The translations under genes were made by a program, and so were the position numbers. DNA of 64,000 nucleotides, taken from Janthinobacterium sp. GW456P. GTDB lineage: Bacteria > Pseudomonadota > Gammaproteobacteria > Burkholderiales > Burkholderiaceae_D. The notes under the pieces are model-generated. The model was given only the letters and a program-made list of their open reading frames with translations. It was not told the DNA's origin and searched no databases. Positions 9,598 through 20,498 of the stretch are shown here, one piece after another. The stretch covers positions 414,911-478,910 of the forward strand of contig NZ_NEHB01000001.1 in NCBI RefSeq assembly GCF_002127655.1, read 5' to 3'. The first letter of the stretch is position 1. Each line of letters begins with the position of its first letter.

Positions 9598-10484
9598 TGA
9601 ACCGTATCGTTGCCGCCCTGATCGCGGGCTTTATCGCGATCATGCTCTTGTCTTCGACCGTGTTTGTGGTCGACGCGCGCAAGTATGCCATCGTCTTCGC
9701 CCTCGGTGAAGTCAAGGACGAGATCAGCAAGCCAGGCTTGTACTTCAAGCTGCCGCCGCCGTTCCAGAACGTCATCTACCTGGACAAGCGCATCCTGACG
9801 CTGGACACGCCGGAGCCGGAACGCTTCATCACGGCCGAGAAGAAGAACATCCTCGTCGACGCGTACGTGAAGTGGCGCATCGTCAATCCGAAGACCTATT
9901 TCCGCAGCTTCGGCGGCGATGAAAGCCGCGCCCGCAACCGCATGTCGCAAATCGTCAAGGCGGCCCTGAACGACGAAATCACCAAGCGCACCGTGCGCGA
10001 AGTGATCTCGGGCGAGCGCGGCAAGGTGATGCAGGCGATCAAGGCCAAGGTGGCGGCCGAGGCCGAGGCCATCGGCGTGGGCATCGTCGACGTGCGCCTG
10101 AAACGCGTCGACTACGTCGAGCAGATCAACAACTCCGTGTACGAGCGCATGAAGTCCGAGCGCGTGCGCGTGGCGAATGAACTGCGTTCGACCGGTTCGG
10201 CCGACTCCGAGAAAATCCGCGCCGACGCCGACAAGCAGCGCACGGTGATCCTGGCCGAAGCGTATCGCGAAGCCGAGAAAATCCGCGGCGAGGGCGACGC
10301 CAAGGCATCGCAGATCTACGCGGAAGCGTTTGGCAAGAATCCGGAGTTCTACAAGTTCTACCGCAGCCTGGAAGCCTACCGCGCCACGTTCAAGGACAAG
10401 GGCGACGTGATGGTGGTCGATCCGAGCTCGGAATTCTTCAAGTACTTCAAGGGCAACGGCACGGCCGGTCCGGCCAAGAAGTAA
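9597..10484 (+). CDS. hflC: FtsH protease modulator HflC
   Basis: 295-residue partner of HflK. An N-terminal transmembrane anchor (about 5-25) leads into an SPFH domain (VVDARKYAIVFALGEVKDEI) and coiled-coil stalk (RADADKQRTVILAEAYREA, about 205-235). It forms the HflKC cage that encloses FtsH in the inner membrane. Length is typical. It is the last gene of the hfq operon; a strong intrinsic terminator follows 48 bp downstream. Confidence 0.96.
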   Translation: MNRIVAALIAGFIAIMLLSSTVFVVDARKYAIVFALGEVKDEISKPGLYFKLPPPFQNVIYLDKRILTLDTPEPERFITAEKKNILVDAYVKWRIVNPKTYFRSFGGDESRARNRMSQIVKAALNDEITKRTVREVISGERGKVMQAIKAKVAAEAEAIGVGIVDVRLKRVDYVEQINNSVYERMKSERVRVANELRSTGSADSEKIRADADKQRTVILAEAYREAEKIRGEGDAKASQIYAEAFGKNPEFYKFYRSLEAYRATFKDKGDVMVVDPSSEFFKYFKGNGTAGPAKK

Positions 10485-10531
10485 GGCAGCATCCAGACCG
10501 TCCCGGCCCGCAAGGGCAGGGCGGCAGCAGC

Positions 10532-10563
10532 GGGGCCGGCGTGAATGCCGGCCCCGTTTTTTT
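10532..10563 (+). terminator. intrinsic terminator after hflC
   Basis: GGGGCCGGC (10532-10540) and GCCGGCCCC (10547-10555) make a perfect 9-bp stem with a 6-base loop, followed by G and a run of seven T. It closes the hfq-hflXKC operon. The remaining ~190 bp to hisZ holds no gene: the DUF2065 gene often found here in relatives is absent. Confidence 0.9.
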
Positions 10564-10753
10564 GTGCCTGCCCTGCTGTTGCGGGAAGGCGTAAAATGCG
10601 GTGTTTTTAGGGCTGTGCGCCAGCGTTTCGGACAACTTATCCCTAAAGGCCCGTGTTTTCGCGTAAAATATCAGGTTCGGCCTCTTGCCTGGCGCGCCCG
10701 CCGCTGCCTCGCATGATGCATTTTTTCAACTTTCTTCCGTATCTCGCTCCCTC

Positions 10754-11914
10754 ATGCCGAATTGGCTTTTGCCCGAAAATATTGCCGATGTTCTGCCGTC
10801 GGAAGCGCGCAAGATCGAAGAGCTGCGCCGCCTCATGCTGGATAATTTCCGTCTGTACGGATATGAACTGGTGATGCCGCCGCTGCTCGAGTATCTGGAA
10901 TCGCTGATGACCGGCGCTGGCAAGGATACCGACCTGCGCACGTTCAAACTGGTCGACCAGCTGTCGGGCCGCATGCTCGGCCTGCGCGCCGACATGACGA
11001 CGCAAGTGGCGCGCATCGACGCGCATCTGCTCAACCGTGCCACCGTCACCCGCCTGTGCTACGCCGGCAGCGTGCTGCATACCCGTCCGTCGGGCCTGCA
11101 CGCCACCCGCGAGCCGCTGCAGATCGGCGCCGAAATCTATGGCCATGCGGGCCTGGAAGCGGATGCCGAGATTCAGGAACTGGCGCTCGCCTCGCTGGCA
11201 CTGGCCGGTTTCGACTCTGTCCGCCTGGATTTGTCGCACGTCGGCCTGTTGCGCGCTATCATTGCGCAAGATGCCGCCGCCGGGCGCGACGAGGCGGCGC
11301 TGTACGCCTTGCTGCGTGCGAAAGACGCGCCGGGCCTGCGCACGCTGACCGCCTCCTACGATGCCGTCACGCGCGATGCGCTGCTGGCCTTGCCGAACCT
11401 GTACGGCGACATCGACGTGCTGGCGCGTGCGCGCGAAGTGCTGCCGCCGCTGCCGGGTGTGCTCAAGGCGCTGGCCGAACTGGCCGCGCTCGCAGGATCT
11501 GCGCTGGGCCGCGCCGAAGTGGCGATCGACCTGGCCGACCTGCGCGGCTACCAATATGAAAGCGGCGCGATGTTTGCGCTGTATGTACCAGGCTTGCCGA
11601 ACGCGGTTGCGCGCGGCGGCCGTTATGACCACGTCGGCGAAGCGTTCGGCCGGGCACGTCCCGCGACCGGCTTCTCGCTCGATTTGCGCGAACTGGCGCG
11701 CCTGTTGCCGACCGCGGAACGCAAGCATTCGATCCGCGCGCCGTGGGGCAGCGCGCCAGAATTGAAGGAAAAAATCGCCGAGTTGCGCAAGGCGGGCGAG
11801 GTCGTGATCCAGAGTATGCCGGGTCACAGTAATGAACAAGACGAGTTCGAGTGCGATCGCGTGCTGGTACTTGCCGATAATGGTAGTAGCTGGATTCTTA
11901 AAAACTTAGGTTGA
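10754..11914 (+). CDS. hisZ: ATP phosphoribosyltransferase regulatory subunit HisZ
   Basis: 386 residues, a HisS-paralogous protein that lacks the tRNA-charging function and instead activates the short-form HisG in the first step of histidine synthesis. The class II synthetase fold is recognisable ([14 protein letters not shown] start, then [43 protein letters not shown]). The anticodon-binding domain is missing, as expected. ATG at 10754 is the conserved MPNWLLPE start; an in-frame opening 69 bp upstream has no support. The order hisZ-purA is a betaproteobacterial trait. The TGA is followed directly by GTGATG of purA. Confidence 0.95.
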   Translation: MPNWLLPENIADVLPSEARKIEELRRLMLDNFRLYGYELVMPPLLEYLESLMTGAGKDTDLRTFKLVDQLSGRMLGLRADMTTQVARIDAHLLNRATVTRLCYAGSVLHTRPSGLHATREPLQIGAEIYGHAGLEADAEIQELALASLALAGFDSVRLDLSHVGLLRAIIAQDAAAGRDEAALYALLRAKDAPGLRTLTASYDAVTRDALLALPNLYGDIDVLARAREVLPPLPGVLKALAELAALAGSALGRAEVAIDLADLRGYQYESGAMFALYVPGLPNAVARGGRYDHVGEAFGRARPATGFSLDLRELARLLPTAERKHSIRAPWGSAPELKEKIAELRKAGEVVIQSMPGHSNEQDEFECDRVLVLADNGSSWILKNLG

Positions 11915-13231
<1,317 letters not shown>

Positions 13232-13243
13232 GCTGCTGGACAC

Positions 13244-13268
13244 AATCCGCCGCAAGGCGGATTTTTTT
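13244..13268 (+). terminator. intrinsic terminator after purA
   Basis: AATCCGCC (13244-13251) pairs with GGCGGATT (13257-13264) around a GCAAG loop and continues into a T-run (TTTTTTT). It lies 12 bp past the purA stop and 30 bp before the next ATG. Confidence 0.88.
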
Positions 13269-13297
13269 AATCACGCTAATAATAAGATTCCACTATC

Positions 13298-13843
13298 ATG
13301 ACTACCCCTCAATCGAACGATCAACATCTCTGGGTCAACTGGGAAGAATACCACCGCCTGATCGAGCGCCTGGCGCTCAAAGTCTACGAATCGGGCTGGA
13401 AATTCGACCAGGTATTGTGCCTGGCGCGCGGCGGCGTGCGTCCCGGCGACGTCTTCTCGCGCATCTTTGATTTGCCGCTGGCCATCCTGTCGACCAGCTC
13501 CTACCGCGAAGACAAGGGCACCACCCAGGGCGACCTGGATATCGCCAAGTACATGACCATGACCAAGGGCCCGCTGGCCGGCCGCATCCTGCTGGTCGAC
13601 GACCTGGCCGACTCGGGCGTCACGCTGGATAAAGTCACGCGTCACCTGAAAGACAACTTCCCGGGCGTGACCGAAGTCAAATCGGCCGTGATCTGGCTCA
13701 AGGGCTGCTCCGTCGTTCGTCCCGACTACTTCCTCGACGAACTGCCGCACAATCCGTGGATCCACCAGCCGTTCGAAGACTACGACGGCCTGCGTCCGCA
13801 CCAGCTGGCCGCGTGGATCAAGAAAGGCGAAGCAGGCAAGTAA
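13298..13843 (+). CDS. purine phosphoribosyltransferase family protein
   Basis: 181 residues of the type I phosphoribosyltransferase fold. The PRPP-binding loop is clear: LLVDDLADSGVTLDKV (about 98-113); an N-terminal CLARGGVRPGD segment is typical of xanthine/hypoxanthine-guanine enzymes. It probably salvages a purine base to its nucleotide; the exact base cannot be read from sequence. Its place directly after purA fits purine metabolism and is common in related Betaproteobacteria. It stands between two intrinsic terminators, so it is likely transcribed on its own or by read-through from purA. Confidence 0.85.
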   Translation: MTTPQSNDQHLWVNWEEYHRLIERLALKVYESGWKFDQVLCLARGGVRPGDVFSRIFDLPLAILSTSSYREDKGTTQGDLDIAKYMTMTKGPLAGRILLVDDLADSGVTLDKVTRHLKDNFPGVTEVKSAVIWLKGCSVVRPDYFLDELPHNPWIHQPFEDYDGLRPHQLAAWIKKGEAGK

Positions 13844-13860
13844 TTGCGTGCGCGCTTGCA

Positions 13861-13892
13861 AAAAAAAGACGATCGTGTATCGTCTTTTTTTT
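13861..13892. terminator. A/T-flanked symmetric (bidirectional) terminator
   Basis: Seven A followed by GACGAT, a CGTGT loop, ATCGTC and eight T: a perfect 13-bp stem with T-runs reading out in both directions. It ends the phosphoribosyltransferase gene 18 bp after its stop and insulates the GNAT gene, whose start is only 17 bp further on. Confidence 0.85.
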
Positions 13893-13908
13893 CGTCCAAG
13901 GAAATGCG

Positions 13909-14418
13909 ATGACCATACTGACGACGGCGCGCCTGCGCCTGGAGCCGATCACCGAGAACCACTACGAGCGCATGCGCACGCTCAATACCGATCCCGAGGT
14001 GATGACCTACCTGAACGCGGGCCAGCCCGAGACGGAAGAGGTGACGCGCGCGGCCATCGCCCGCATCACGGGCCGCTGGGCCGAGTGGGGCTATTCGTGG
14101 TGGGCGCTGATCCGCCTCGACGATGGCGAGATGGTGGGCATGGCCTGCCTGCAGCATCTCGATGGCGACATCAACAAGCCGCATGAAATCGGCTGGCGCC
14201 TGGCGCGCACCGGCTGGGGCCAGGGCTACGCCAGCGAAGCGGCCGTCGCCATCGTCGCGCATGCCTTCGACGTCGTCGGCGCACCGGAAGTGGTGGCCGT
14301 GGCGCACCCCGACAACGCCGCCTCGATCAAGGTCATGACGCGCCTGGGCATGCAGTACGTGGGCATGGAACGCCATTACGACCTCGATTGCGTCGTGTAC
14401 CGCCTGCCGCGCCCATGA
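13909..14418 (+). CDS. GNAT family N-acetyltransferase (RimJ/RimL-like)
   Basis: 169 residues. It opens with the TARLRLEPITENHYERM pattern of RimJ/RimL-type acetyltransferases; the acetyl-CoA-binding segment is GWRLARTGWGQGYASEA (about 93-109), and AHPDNAASIKVMTRLGM (about 135-151) is the usual C-terminal block. It transfers acetyl from acetyl-CoA to an amine; the substrate is unknown. ATG 13909 has AAGGAA six bases upstream. The stop overlaps the next start by four bases (ATGA), giving a three-gene operon. Confidence 0.85.
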   Translation: MTILTTARLRLEPITENHYERMRTLNTDPEVMTYLNAGQPETEEVTRAAIARITGRWAEWGYSWWALIRLDDGEMVGMACLQHLDGDINKPHEIGWRLARTGWGQGYASEAAVAIVAHAFDVVGAPEVVAVAHPDNAASIKVMTRLGMQYVGMERHYDLDCVVYRLPRP

Positions 14419-15341
14419 CGGCAAGGCTGAAACCCCTGAAGCTGGGCCGCAGCTACGGCGTGCGGTTTTCGCCCGACGGCACGCGCCTGGCCGTGCTGGG
14501 ACGCGACCTGGTCCTGTGGGACGTGGCGAAGCGGAGCAAACTGTGGCGCGGCAAGTTCATCGCGCACATGTCGGGCATGGCCTTCTCGCCTGACGGCAGC
14601 CGCCTGGCCATCAAGAGCACGACGGGCCAGCTGGCCGTGGTCGATGCCACGGCCGGGCAATTGCTGTTCAATTTCCAGAACAAGAAGGATGGCGAAGGGT
14701 GCGGCCCCGCGTGGTCGCCGTGCGGCCGCTATCTTGCCGACGGCGGCTGGGATGGCCGCCTGCGGGTGCGCGACGCGCAGACGGGCGAGCTGCTTTTCAT
14801 GCAGAAGCACCCGGGCGAGATGCTGCGCGGCATCTGCGCCATCAATGGCGGGCGGCGCTTGCTGGTCCTGCACGGCGTCAAATCGGTGGACGAAGGGCAG
14901 GCGCAGCCGCCTGACTACTGCAGCGTATGGGACTGGCCCCTGCAAGCGGGCGGCGGGCGCATGGTGCTGTCGCTGCCAGGACTGAAGTCGTGCGCGCCAT
15001 CGCCGGACGGGGAGTGTCTGGCCGTGCTGCATCACGCGGGCGGCGAGGAATTCCTGTCGGTATATGCGCTGGCCGATGGCCGCTTGCTGGCCACGGTGCC
15101 GGTGGAAGCGGGCGGCGGCACGGGCGACGCCTTGCGCTGGCTGCCCGACGGCAGCGCGCTGGGACGCATCGGCAAGGGCAAGCTGCTGTTCTACGGCTGG
15201 CCCGGCTTGAACGTCCTGGCGCAGAAAGATTTTACGTATCCCTGCGCGCTGGATTTTTTGCCTGGCGCGCCACTGGCCGCCATCGGCTCCTGGGAATCCG
15301 GCATGCTGATGGAGTTGAACATTCACAAGGAAACCGCATGA
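14415..15341 (+). CDS. WD40/PD40-like beta-propeller protein
   Basis: 308 residues without a signal peptide, so probably cytoplasmic. Repeated blades with the FSPDG type motif are visible (GVRFSPDGTRLAVLG, MAFSPDGSRLAIKS, AWSPCGRYLADGG, CAPSPDGECLAVLHH, RWLPDGSALGRIG), suggesting a six- or seven-bladed propeller. Such domains are protein-binding platforms; no enzymatic motif is seen. It overlaps the upstream acetyltransferase (ATGA) and the downstream NIPSNAP gene (ATGA), so the three are made together. Function unknown. Confidence 0.7.
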   Translation: MTARLKPLKLGRSYGVRFSPDGTRLAVLGRDLVLWDVAKRSKLWRGKFIAHMSGMAFSPDGSRLAIKSTTGQLAVVDATAGQLLFNFQNKKDGEGCGPAWSPCGRYLADGGWDGRLRVRDAQTGELLFMQKHPGEMLRGICAINGGRRLLVLHGVKSVDEGQAQPPDYCSVWDWPLQAGGGRMVLSLPGLKSCAPSPDGECLAVLHHAGGEEFLSVYALADGRLLATVPVEAGGGTGDALRWLPDGSALGRIGKGKLLFYGWPGLNVLAQKDFTYPCALDFLPGAPLAAIGSWESGMLMELNIHKETA

Positions 15342-15643
15342 TCACCTGTTATTTGCGTTACATCATCGACCCGTATAAATTGCGGGAATTCGAAGCCTAC
15401 GGCAAGCTGTGGATACCGCTGGTCGAGCGCTTCGGCGGCCAGCATCACGGCTACTTTTTGCCATCGGAAGGCGCCAGCAACGTGGCCCTGGCGATGTTCT
15501 CGTTTCCCAGCCTGGCCTTGTACGAGCAGTACCGCAGTGATTCGATGCAGGACGCCGAATGCCAGGCCGCCTTCCGCTATGCCGAGGAGACGCGCTGCAT
15601 CGTCAGCTATGAGCGCAGTTTTTTCCGCCCCGTGTTTGCCTGA
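15338..15643 (+). CDS. NIPSNAP family protein
   Basis: 101 residues matching the NIPSNAP (ferredoxin-like alpha/beta barrel) family: ITCYLRYIIDPYKLREFEAYGKLW opening region, VERFGGQHHGYFLPSEG and FPSLALYEQYRSDSM. Members are small, usually dimeric proteins of uncertain role. Translation is coupled to the propeller gene by a 4-bp overlap. It converges on the GST gene with 6 bp between stops. Confidence 0.85.
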   Translation: MITCYLRYIIDPYKLREFEAYGKLWIPLVERFGGQHHGYFLPSEGASNVALAMFSFPSLALYEQYRSDSMQDAECQAAFRYAEETRCIVSYERSFFRPVFA

Positions 15644-15649
15644 ACAGGG

Positions 15650-16309
15650 TCAATCGCGCTGCGGCGCACCCAGGGGAAAGAGGTGGCGGTACGGGCGGGC
15701 TTCCTCCACCGCGCGGGCGAACGAGGGACGGGCCAGCAGGCGCGCGCGGTAGGCGCGCAGCAGGGGCAAGGTGGCGGGAATCGGCTGCGTCCAGTCCGCA
15801 TAGAACAGCGAGGGAGCGGCGGCGCAGTCGGCCAGGGTAAAGTTTTCGCCCGTCGCCCACGTCTTGCCGGCCAGGTGGCTTTCCAGCCAGGCGTAGGCGA
15901 GCTCCAGCTTTTCCGCCGCAAACGTTCGGCCTTCCTCGGTCTTCGCCGGGTCGCCCGTGAGGGCGGCGCCGACCGCATGCTGCACGGGCGTCATGACGTG
16001 CAGGTCGAAATAGCGGTCGAGAAAACGCACGTCCAGCGCCTGCATGGCGTCGTGCGGCAGCAGGCGCAGCGGACCGGGATGGGCCAGTTGCAGGTATTCG
16101 ATGATGATGCTGGTCTCGGCGACGTTGCGCTCGCCATCGACCAGCAGCGGAAACTTGCGCAACGGCCAGCGCGCCAGCCACTGCTGCAGGTGTTCGGGCA
16201 TATCCGGCGCCAGGCAGCGGAATTCGAACGCAATGGCGTTTTCGTACAGGGCGATGAGCACCTTCTGCGTGTACGAGGAAAAGGGATGGCCGTAGAGGAT
16301 CAGCGACAC
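15650..16309 (-). CDS. glutathione S-transferase family protein
   Basis: 219 residues. N-terminal thioredoxin-like domain (LILYGHPFSSYTQKVLIALYE, about 3-23; ETSIIIEYL at about 64-72 is the glutathione-gamma-Glu binding segment) and an all-helical C-terminal domain (about 85-215, with FTLADCAAAPSLFYADW). It probably conjugates or reduces small electrophiles with glutathione in the cytoplasm. Single gene, read toward the NIPSNAP gene; substrate unknown. Confidence 0.88.
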   Translation of the reverse strand: MSLILYGHPFSSYTQKVLIALYENAIAFEFRCLAPDMPEHLQQWLARWPLRKFPLLVDGERNVAETSIIIEYLQLAHPGPLRLLPHDAMQALDVRFLDRYFDLHVMTPVQHAVGAALTGDPAKTEEGRTFAAEKLELAYAWLESHLAGKTWATGENFTLADCAAAPSLFYADWTQPIPATLPLLRAYRARLLARPSFARAVEEARPYRHLFPLGAPQRD

Positions 16310-16439
16310 GGTAGGATCTCCTGTGCAAGGTTGGCAACACGCGCGTGCTGCAACGATAGTGCAATGACCGGATCAATGCAAGCGGTCCGGAGCATGCTGA
16401 TGTCGGGCGTGGCATTGCCCGCTACCCCAGTGCCAGGCC

Positions 16440-17501
16440 TTAATCCGCGGCCTGGAATTCGCTGGCCGAGACGAACAGGTCCCACGAGGCGATGAACAGG
16501 GCCGCCACGACGGGGCCGATGACAAAGCCGTTCAGGCCAAACAGGGCCATGCCGCCCACGGTCGACAGCAGCACCACGTAGTCGGGCATCTTGGTGTCCT
16601 TGCCGACCAGGATGGGGCGCAGCACGTTGTCGACCAGGCCGATGACGAAGACGCCGAAGGCGGCCAGGCCTGCGCCTTGCCAGATGGCGCCCGTGGCCAG
16701 GAAGTAGACGGCCACGGGCGCCCAGATGAGGGCCGCGCCGACGGCCGGCAGCAGCGACAAAAAGGCCATCAGCACGGCCCACAGCAGGGGCGCCGGCACG
16801 TCGAGGAACCAGAACGCCAGGCCCCCGAGGGCGCCCTGGGCGATCGCCACGAGGATGTTGCCCTTCACCGTGGCGCGGATCACCGTGGTGAAATTGGTGA
16901 ACAGGCGCTGCTTGTACTTGCGGCTCAGCGGCACGGCGTTCTTGATGCGGGCCGACAGGGTCGAGCCATCGCGCATGAGGAAAAACAGCAGGTACAGCAT
17001 GATGCACAGGCTGGTGAGGAATTCAAAGGTGTACAGGCCCACATTGATGGCTTTGACGGCCACCACCTGGCTTACCTGCGTGGCGCCCTCGGCCAGCTTG
17101 TCCTGCAGGCTGGCCAGGCTGGTCAGGTTGAAGCGGTCGAGCAGGTTGATCAGCCATTGCGGCAGCACGGCCATGATTTTATTGAAGAACATGGCGACCG
17201 TGATTTCGCCCGAACGCACCATTTCCACGACGCTGGCCGCCTGGTTGACGAGCGAGACGGAAATGAGCGACAGCGGCAGGATGACGATGACGATGATCAG
17301 CAGCAAGGTCAGCAGCGACGCCAGGCCGGCGCGGCCCCGGGTTTTGCGCAGCAGCCAGCGGTAGACGGGCGCGAACAGGATCGCCAGGATGACGCCCCAG
17401 AAGATGGCGCCCGCATACGGCGCCAGTATCCAGCCGAAGCCGATGGTGACGATGCTCAAGAGGAGCAGGAACACTTTCTGGTGCAGCGTGAGGGTAGGCA
17501 T
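16440..17501 (-). CDS. AI-2E family transporter (PF01594 permease)
   Basis: 353-residue inner-membrane protein with about eight hydrophobic helices; the first two lie at about 12-50 (FLLLLSIVTIGFGWILAPYAGAIFWG) and a cluster of four in the C-terminal half. The long periplasmic region between helices 3 and 4, and the LFGLNGFVIGPVVAALF motif near the C-terminus, are typical of the AI-2E/PerM family. Family members export autoinducer-2 or other small molecules, or move ions; which applies here cannot be told. Monocistronic. Confidence 0.85.
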   Translation of the reverse strand: MPTLTLHQKVFLLLLSIVTIGFGWILAPYAGAIFWGVILAILFAPVYRWLLRKTRGRAGLASLLTLLLIIVIVILPLSLISVSLVNQAASVVEMVRSGEITVAMFFNKIMAVLPQWLINLLDRFNLTSLASLQDKLAEGATQVSQVVAVKAINVGLYTFEFLTSLCIMLYLLFFLMRDGSTLSARIKNAVPLSRKYKQRLFTNFTTVIRATVKGNILVAIAQGALGGLAFWFLDVPAPLLWAVLMAFLSLLPAVGAALIWAPVAVYFLATGAIWQGAGLAAFGVFVIGLVDNVLRPILVGKDTKMPDYVVLLSTVGGMALFGLNGFVIGPVVAALFIASWDLFVSASEFQAAD

Positions 17502-17700
17502 GGGCGATAGCGCAATGATAAGGGTTGAGTTGCCCCATCATAAGCGAGGCCAAGGGCCGTGCGCCATACAATTGTCGCGCTGCGTGCGCGAGCGCACCCG
17601 GCAGGCAGGCCGGCAACGCGGTGGCGGCAATTCCAGTAAGCTGTCGTTCCAGGCGTTCCATTCCGGGCGCCTTTGACTTCCTTTGACTTCAGGAACGCGC

Positions 17701-18327
17701 GTGCTTGACTCCATTCACTTTTATGAACCTGCGCAGGGCCATGGCCTGCCGCATGATCCCTTCAACGCCATCGTGGGGCCGCGGCCCATCGGCTGGATCG
17801 CCTCGCGCAGCGGCGAGGGCGTGCTCAATCTGGCGCCGTACAGCTTTTTCAACGCCTTCAATTACCATCCGCCGCTGATCGGCTTTTCCAGCATCGGCCG
17901 CAAGGATACCTTGCGCAATATCGAACAGACGGGGGAATTCGTGTGGAACCTGGCGACCCGTCCGCTGGCCGAGGCGATGAACGCCAGCTGCGCGCCCGCG
18001 CCGCCCGAGGTCGACGAATTCGCGCTGGCCGGCCTGACGCCGGCCGCCTCGCGCATCGTGCAGGTGCCGCGCGTGGCCGAAAGTCCCGTGTCCTTCGAAT
18101 GCCGGCGCACGCAGATCATCGAACTGCAAGGCGCCCATGGCGACGGTGTCGGCAGCTGGCTGGTGCTGGGGGAGGTGGTGGGCGTGCACATCGCGCGCCA
18201 TCTGTTGACCGATGGCGTGTATGACACGGCCGCCGCCGCGCCGATACTGCGCGGCGGCGGTCCGGCCGATTATTTCGAGATCGGACCGGCCAGCCTGTTC
18301 CACATGCGCCGGCCAGCCTGGCCCTGA
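17701..18327 (+). CDS. flavin reductase family protein
   Basis: About 208 residues of the FMN-binding split-barrel fold (PF01613): FNAIVGPRPIGWIASRS (about 20-36), LAPYSFFNAFNYHPPLIGFSS and the DTLRNIEQTGEFVWNL segment are typical. It is probably a short-chain flavin reductase or a flavoprotein using NAD(P)H. GTG 17701 was chosen as start because AGGAA lies just upstream; an alternative TTG at 17683 adds six residues. It converges on the MFS gene. Partner oxygenase not visible nearby. Confidence 0.8.
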   Translation: MLDSIHFYEPAQGHGLPHDPFNAIVGPRPIGWIASRSGEGVLNLAPYSFFNAFNYHPPLIGFSSIGRKDTLRNIEQTGEFVWNLATRPLAEAMNASCAPAPPEVDEFALAGLTPAASRIVQVPRVAESPVSFECRRTQIIELQGAHGDGVGSWLVLGEVVGVHIARHLLTDGVYDTAAAAPILRGGGPADYFEIGPASLFHMRRPAWP

Positions 18328-18339
18328 GACGGGCCCGGG

Positions 18340-19668
18340 TCAGGCTGGATGGCGCTCCTTGACGATGCCGCGATAGATCAGCCACGTCGCCAGCAGGCTG
18401 ATGGCGCCGGCGCCCGCCATCCAGTAGCCTGGCGCCGCCTTGTCGCCGGTGCTCTCGATCAGCAGGGTCGACACCAGCGGCGTCAGGCCGCCGAACAGCG
18501 CGGTCGCCAGGCTGTAGGCCAGCGAAAAGCCCGTGGTCCTGACGCTGGCCGGGATGATTTCCGTCAGCGCGACGATGGTGGCGCCGTTGTAGCTGCCGTA
18601 CAGGAAGGACAGCCACAATTCCACCATCAGCATGTGGTCGAAACTGGGATGGGCGACCAGCCAGGACAGGGCCGGGTACGCGGTCAGCATCGTCAGCGCC
18701 GCGCACGCGGCCATGATGGGCCAGCGCCCGATGCGGTCGGACAGCGCCCCCATGACGGGCAGCCAGAGGAAGTTCGACAGGCCGATGCACAAGGTGACGA
18801 GCAGGCTGTCTTCGGTGCTCAGTTTGAGCACGCTCTTGCCGAAGGTCGGCGTGTAGACGGTGATCAGATAGAACGCCACCGTCGTCAGCACGATCAGCAT
18901 CGCGCCGCTGACGACCAGCGGCCAGTTGAGGCTGATGGTCTTGAGCATCTGGCGGAACGTCGGATGCGACTTGCGCGTCAGATAGGCCTCGGTCTCCTGC
19001 AGCGAACGGCGGATGTAGAACACCACCGGAATGATGGAGCAACCGATGAAGAACGGAATGCGCCAGCCCCAGTCCGCGATGAATTCCTTGCTCAAGGTTT
19101 CGTTGAGACAGTAGCCGAGCGCGGCGGAAAAGATGATGGCGACCTGCTGGCTGGCCGATTGCCAACTGACGTAATAGCCCTTGTTGCCGGGTGTCGCCAT
19201 CTCGGACAGGTAGACCGACACGCCGCCCAGTTCCACGCCGGCGGAGAAGCCTTGCAGCAGGCGTCCGATCAGCACGAGGAGGGGCGCCAGCAAACCGATG
19301 GTCGCGTAGCCGGGCACGAAGGCGATCAGCGCCGTGCCGGACGCCATGATGGCCAGGGTCAGCACCAGGCCCTTGCGGCGGCCGATGCGGTCGATATAGC
19401 TGCCGAGGATGATGGCGCCCAGCGGCCGCATGAAAAACCCCGCGCCGAAGGTGGCGAACGTCATCATCAGGGCCGCATATTCGCTGGTGGCGGGGAAGAA
19501 GGCCTTGGCGATATACGTCGCGTAAAAGCCGAACAGGAAAAAATCGTACATTTCGATGAAGTTCCCGCTCGTCACCCGGATGACGGTGGCGATGCGCGAG
19601 GGAGGGCGTGCCTGTGCGCGCGGCGCAGCAGCTTCGGCGATGGGTGCGGCGGTCGATGGAATGGCCAT
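18340..19668 (-). CDS. MFS transporter, citrate/tricarballylate:H+ symporter type
   Basis: 442 residues with twelve predicted membrane helices and the MFS loop motif DRIGRRKG between helices 2 and 3. The N-terminus ([28 protein letters not shown]) is characteristic of the metabolite:H+ symporter subfamily that includes citrate and tricarballylate carriers. It is downstream of a ModA-like periplasmic protein and opposite a LysR regulator. In known bacteria such a trio imports aconitate or tricarballylate, so a C6 tricarboxylate is the likely substrate (inference). The two minus-strand genes are 32 bp apart and likely one operon. Confidence 0.8.
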   Translation of the reverse strand: MAIPSTAAPIAEAAAPRAQARPPSRIATVIRVTSGNFIEMYDFFLFGFYATYIAKAFFPATSEYAALMMTFATFGAGFFMRPLGAIILGSYIDRIGRRKGLVLTLAIMASGTALIAFVPGYATIGLLAPLLVLIGRLLQGFSAGVELGGVSVYLSEMATPGNKGYYVSWQSASQQVAIIFSAALGYCLNETLSKEFIADWGWRIPFFIGCSIIPVVFYIRRSLQETEAYLTRKSHPTFRQMLKTISLNWPLVVSGAMLIVLTTVAFYLITVYTPTFGKSVLKLSTEDSLLVTLCIGLSNFLWLPVMGALSDRIGRWPIMAACAALTMLTAYPALSWLVAHPSFDHMLMVELWLSFLYGSYNGATIVALTEIIPASVRTTGFSLAYSLATALFGGLTPLVSTLLIESTGDKAAPGYWMAGAGAISLLATWLIYRGIVKERHPA

Positions 19669-19700
19669 GATTTACCTCGATGAAAGATGAGTGACGTCGC

Positions 19701-20498
19701 CTAGTGCGCAATTGCGCCGGGCACCGCTTGCAGTCCGGTCGCCTCGATCGCGCCGGCGTTGGCAGGGGCGGCGAGGAAGCGCAGCAAGGCGCGTCCGGCT
19801 TCTGGTTCCTTGCCGCCCGGGACCAGCGCCGCCGAGAATTCCGTCATCAGCTGCACTTCCTGCGGCAGCAGGCCAACGATGTCGATGCCCTCGACCGGCA
19901 GCAGCTCGCTGCGCTGCTGGCAGCCGAAATCGGCCTCGCCATGCGCGATGATTTCACCGACGGGGGTGGCGGGAATTTTCGCGGCCTTGCCCTGCATCTG
20001 CTGCGCGATGTGCAGTGTCTTCATCAGTTGATTCTCGATGTATACACCGCTGGCGCTGTCCGAATAGGCCACCTTGCGCGCCTGCAGGAAAGCGCTGCGC
20101 AAGCCCTCGGTGGTGCTGATGTCGGGTTTTTCCGCGCCGTGGCGCACGGCGCAGGCGATCGGCGAATTGGCCAGGACCACCTTGCTGCCGGGGACCAGGC
20201 GGCCTTCCAGCATCAGCTTGTCGAGCGCGTCGCCCACCATGATGACGACGTCGATCTGCTCTCCGCGCGCCAGGCGCGCCGGGATCGCATTCCTGGTGGT
20301 GCCCATCGACGGTCCCCATTCGGACAGCAGATGGTCGCCACTGGCGCGCTCGTAGGCGGGAGCCAGGTTTTTGTAGGCCTGGGCGAAACCGCCCGAGCTG
20401 ACCACGCGGATGTCGGCGGCATGCGCCGTGCCGGCGGCAAGCAGGAGCAGCGCCGCAAGAAGGGGCCGCGATGTTCGCGGCAGAGCAGGGTGAAGCAT
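19701..20498 (-). CDS. ModA-like periplasmic protein, candidate aconitate isomerase
   Basis: 265 residues with a cleavable signal peptide (about 1-27, ending HAADIRV) and a type II periplasmic-binding fold resembling molybdate-binding ModA (VVSSGGFAQAYKNLAPAYE, SMGTTRNAIPARLARGEQIDVVIM). No ABC permease or ATPase is nearby, which argues against a transport binding protein. Known aconitate isomerase from Pseudomonas is a ModA-like periplasmic protein of about this size encoded beside a tricarboxylate MFS carrier and a LysR regulator, exactly this context. The proposed reaction is trans-aconitate to cis-aconitate before uptake. The fold is clear; the activity is inference. Confidence 0.6.
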   Translation of the reverse strand: MLHPALPRTSRPLLAALLLLAAGTAHAADIRVVSSGGFAQAYKNLAPAYERASGDHLLSEWGPSMGTTRNAIPARLARGEQIDVVIMVGDALDKLMLEGRLVPGSKVVLANSPIACAVRHGAEKPDISTTEGLRSAFLQARKVAYSDSASGVYIENQLMKTLHIAQQMQGKAAKIPATPVGEIIAHGEADFGCQQRSELLPVEGIDIVGLLPQEVQLMTEFSAALVPGGKEPEAGRALLRFLAAPANAGAIEATGLQAVPGAIAH

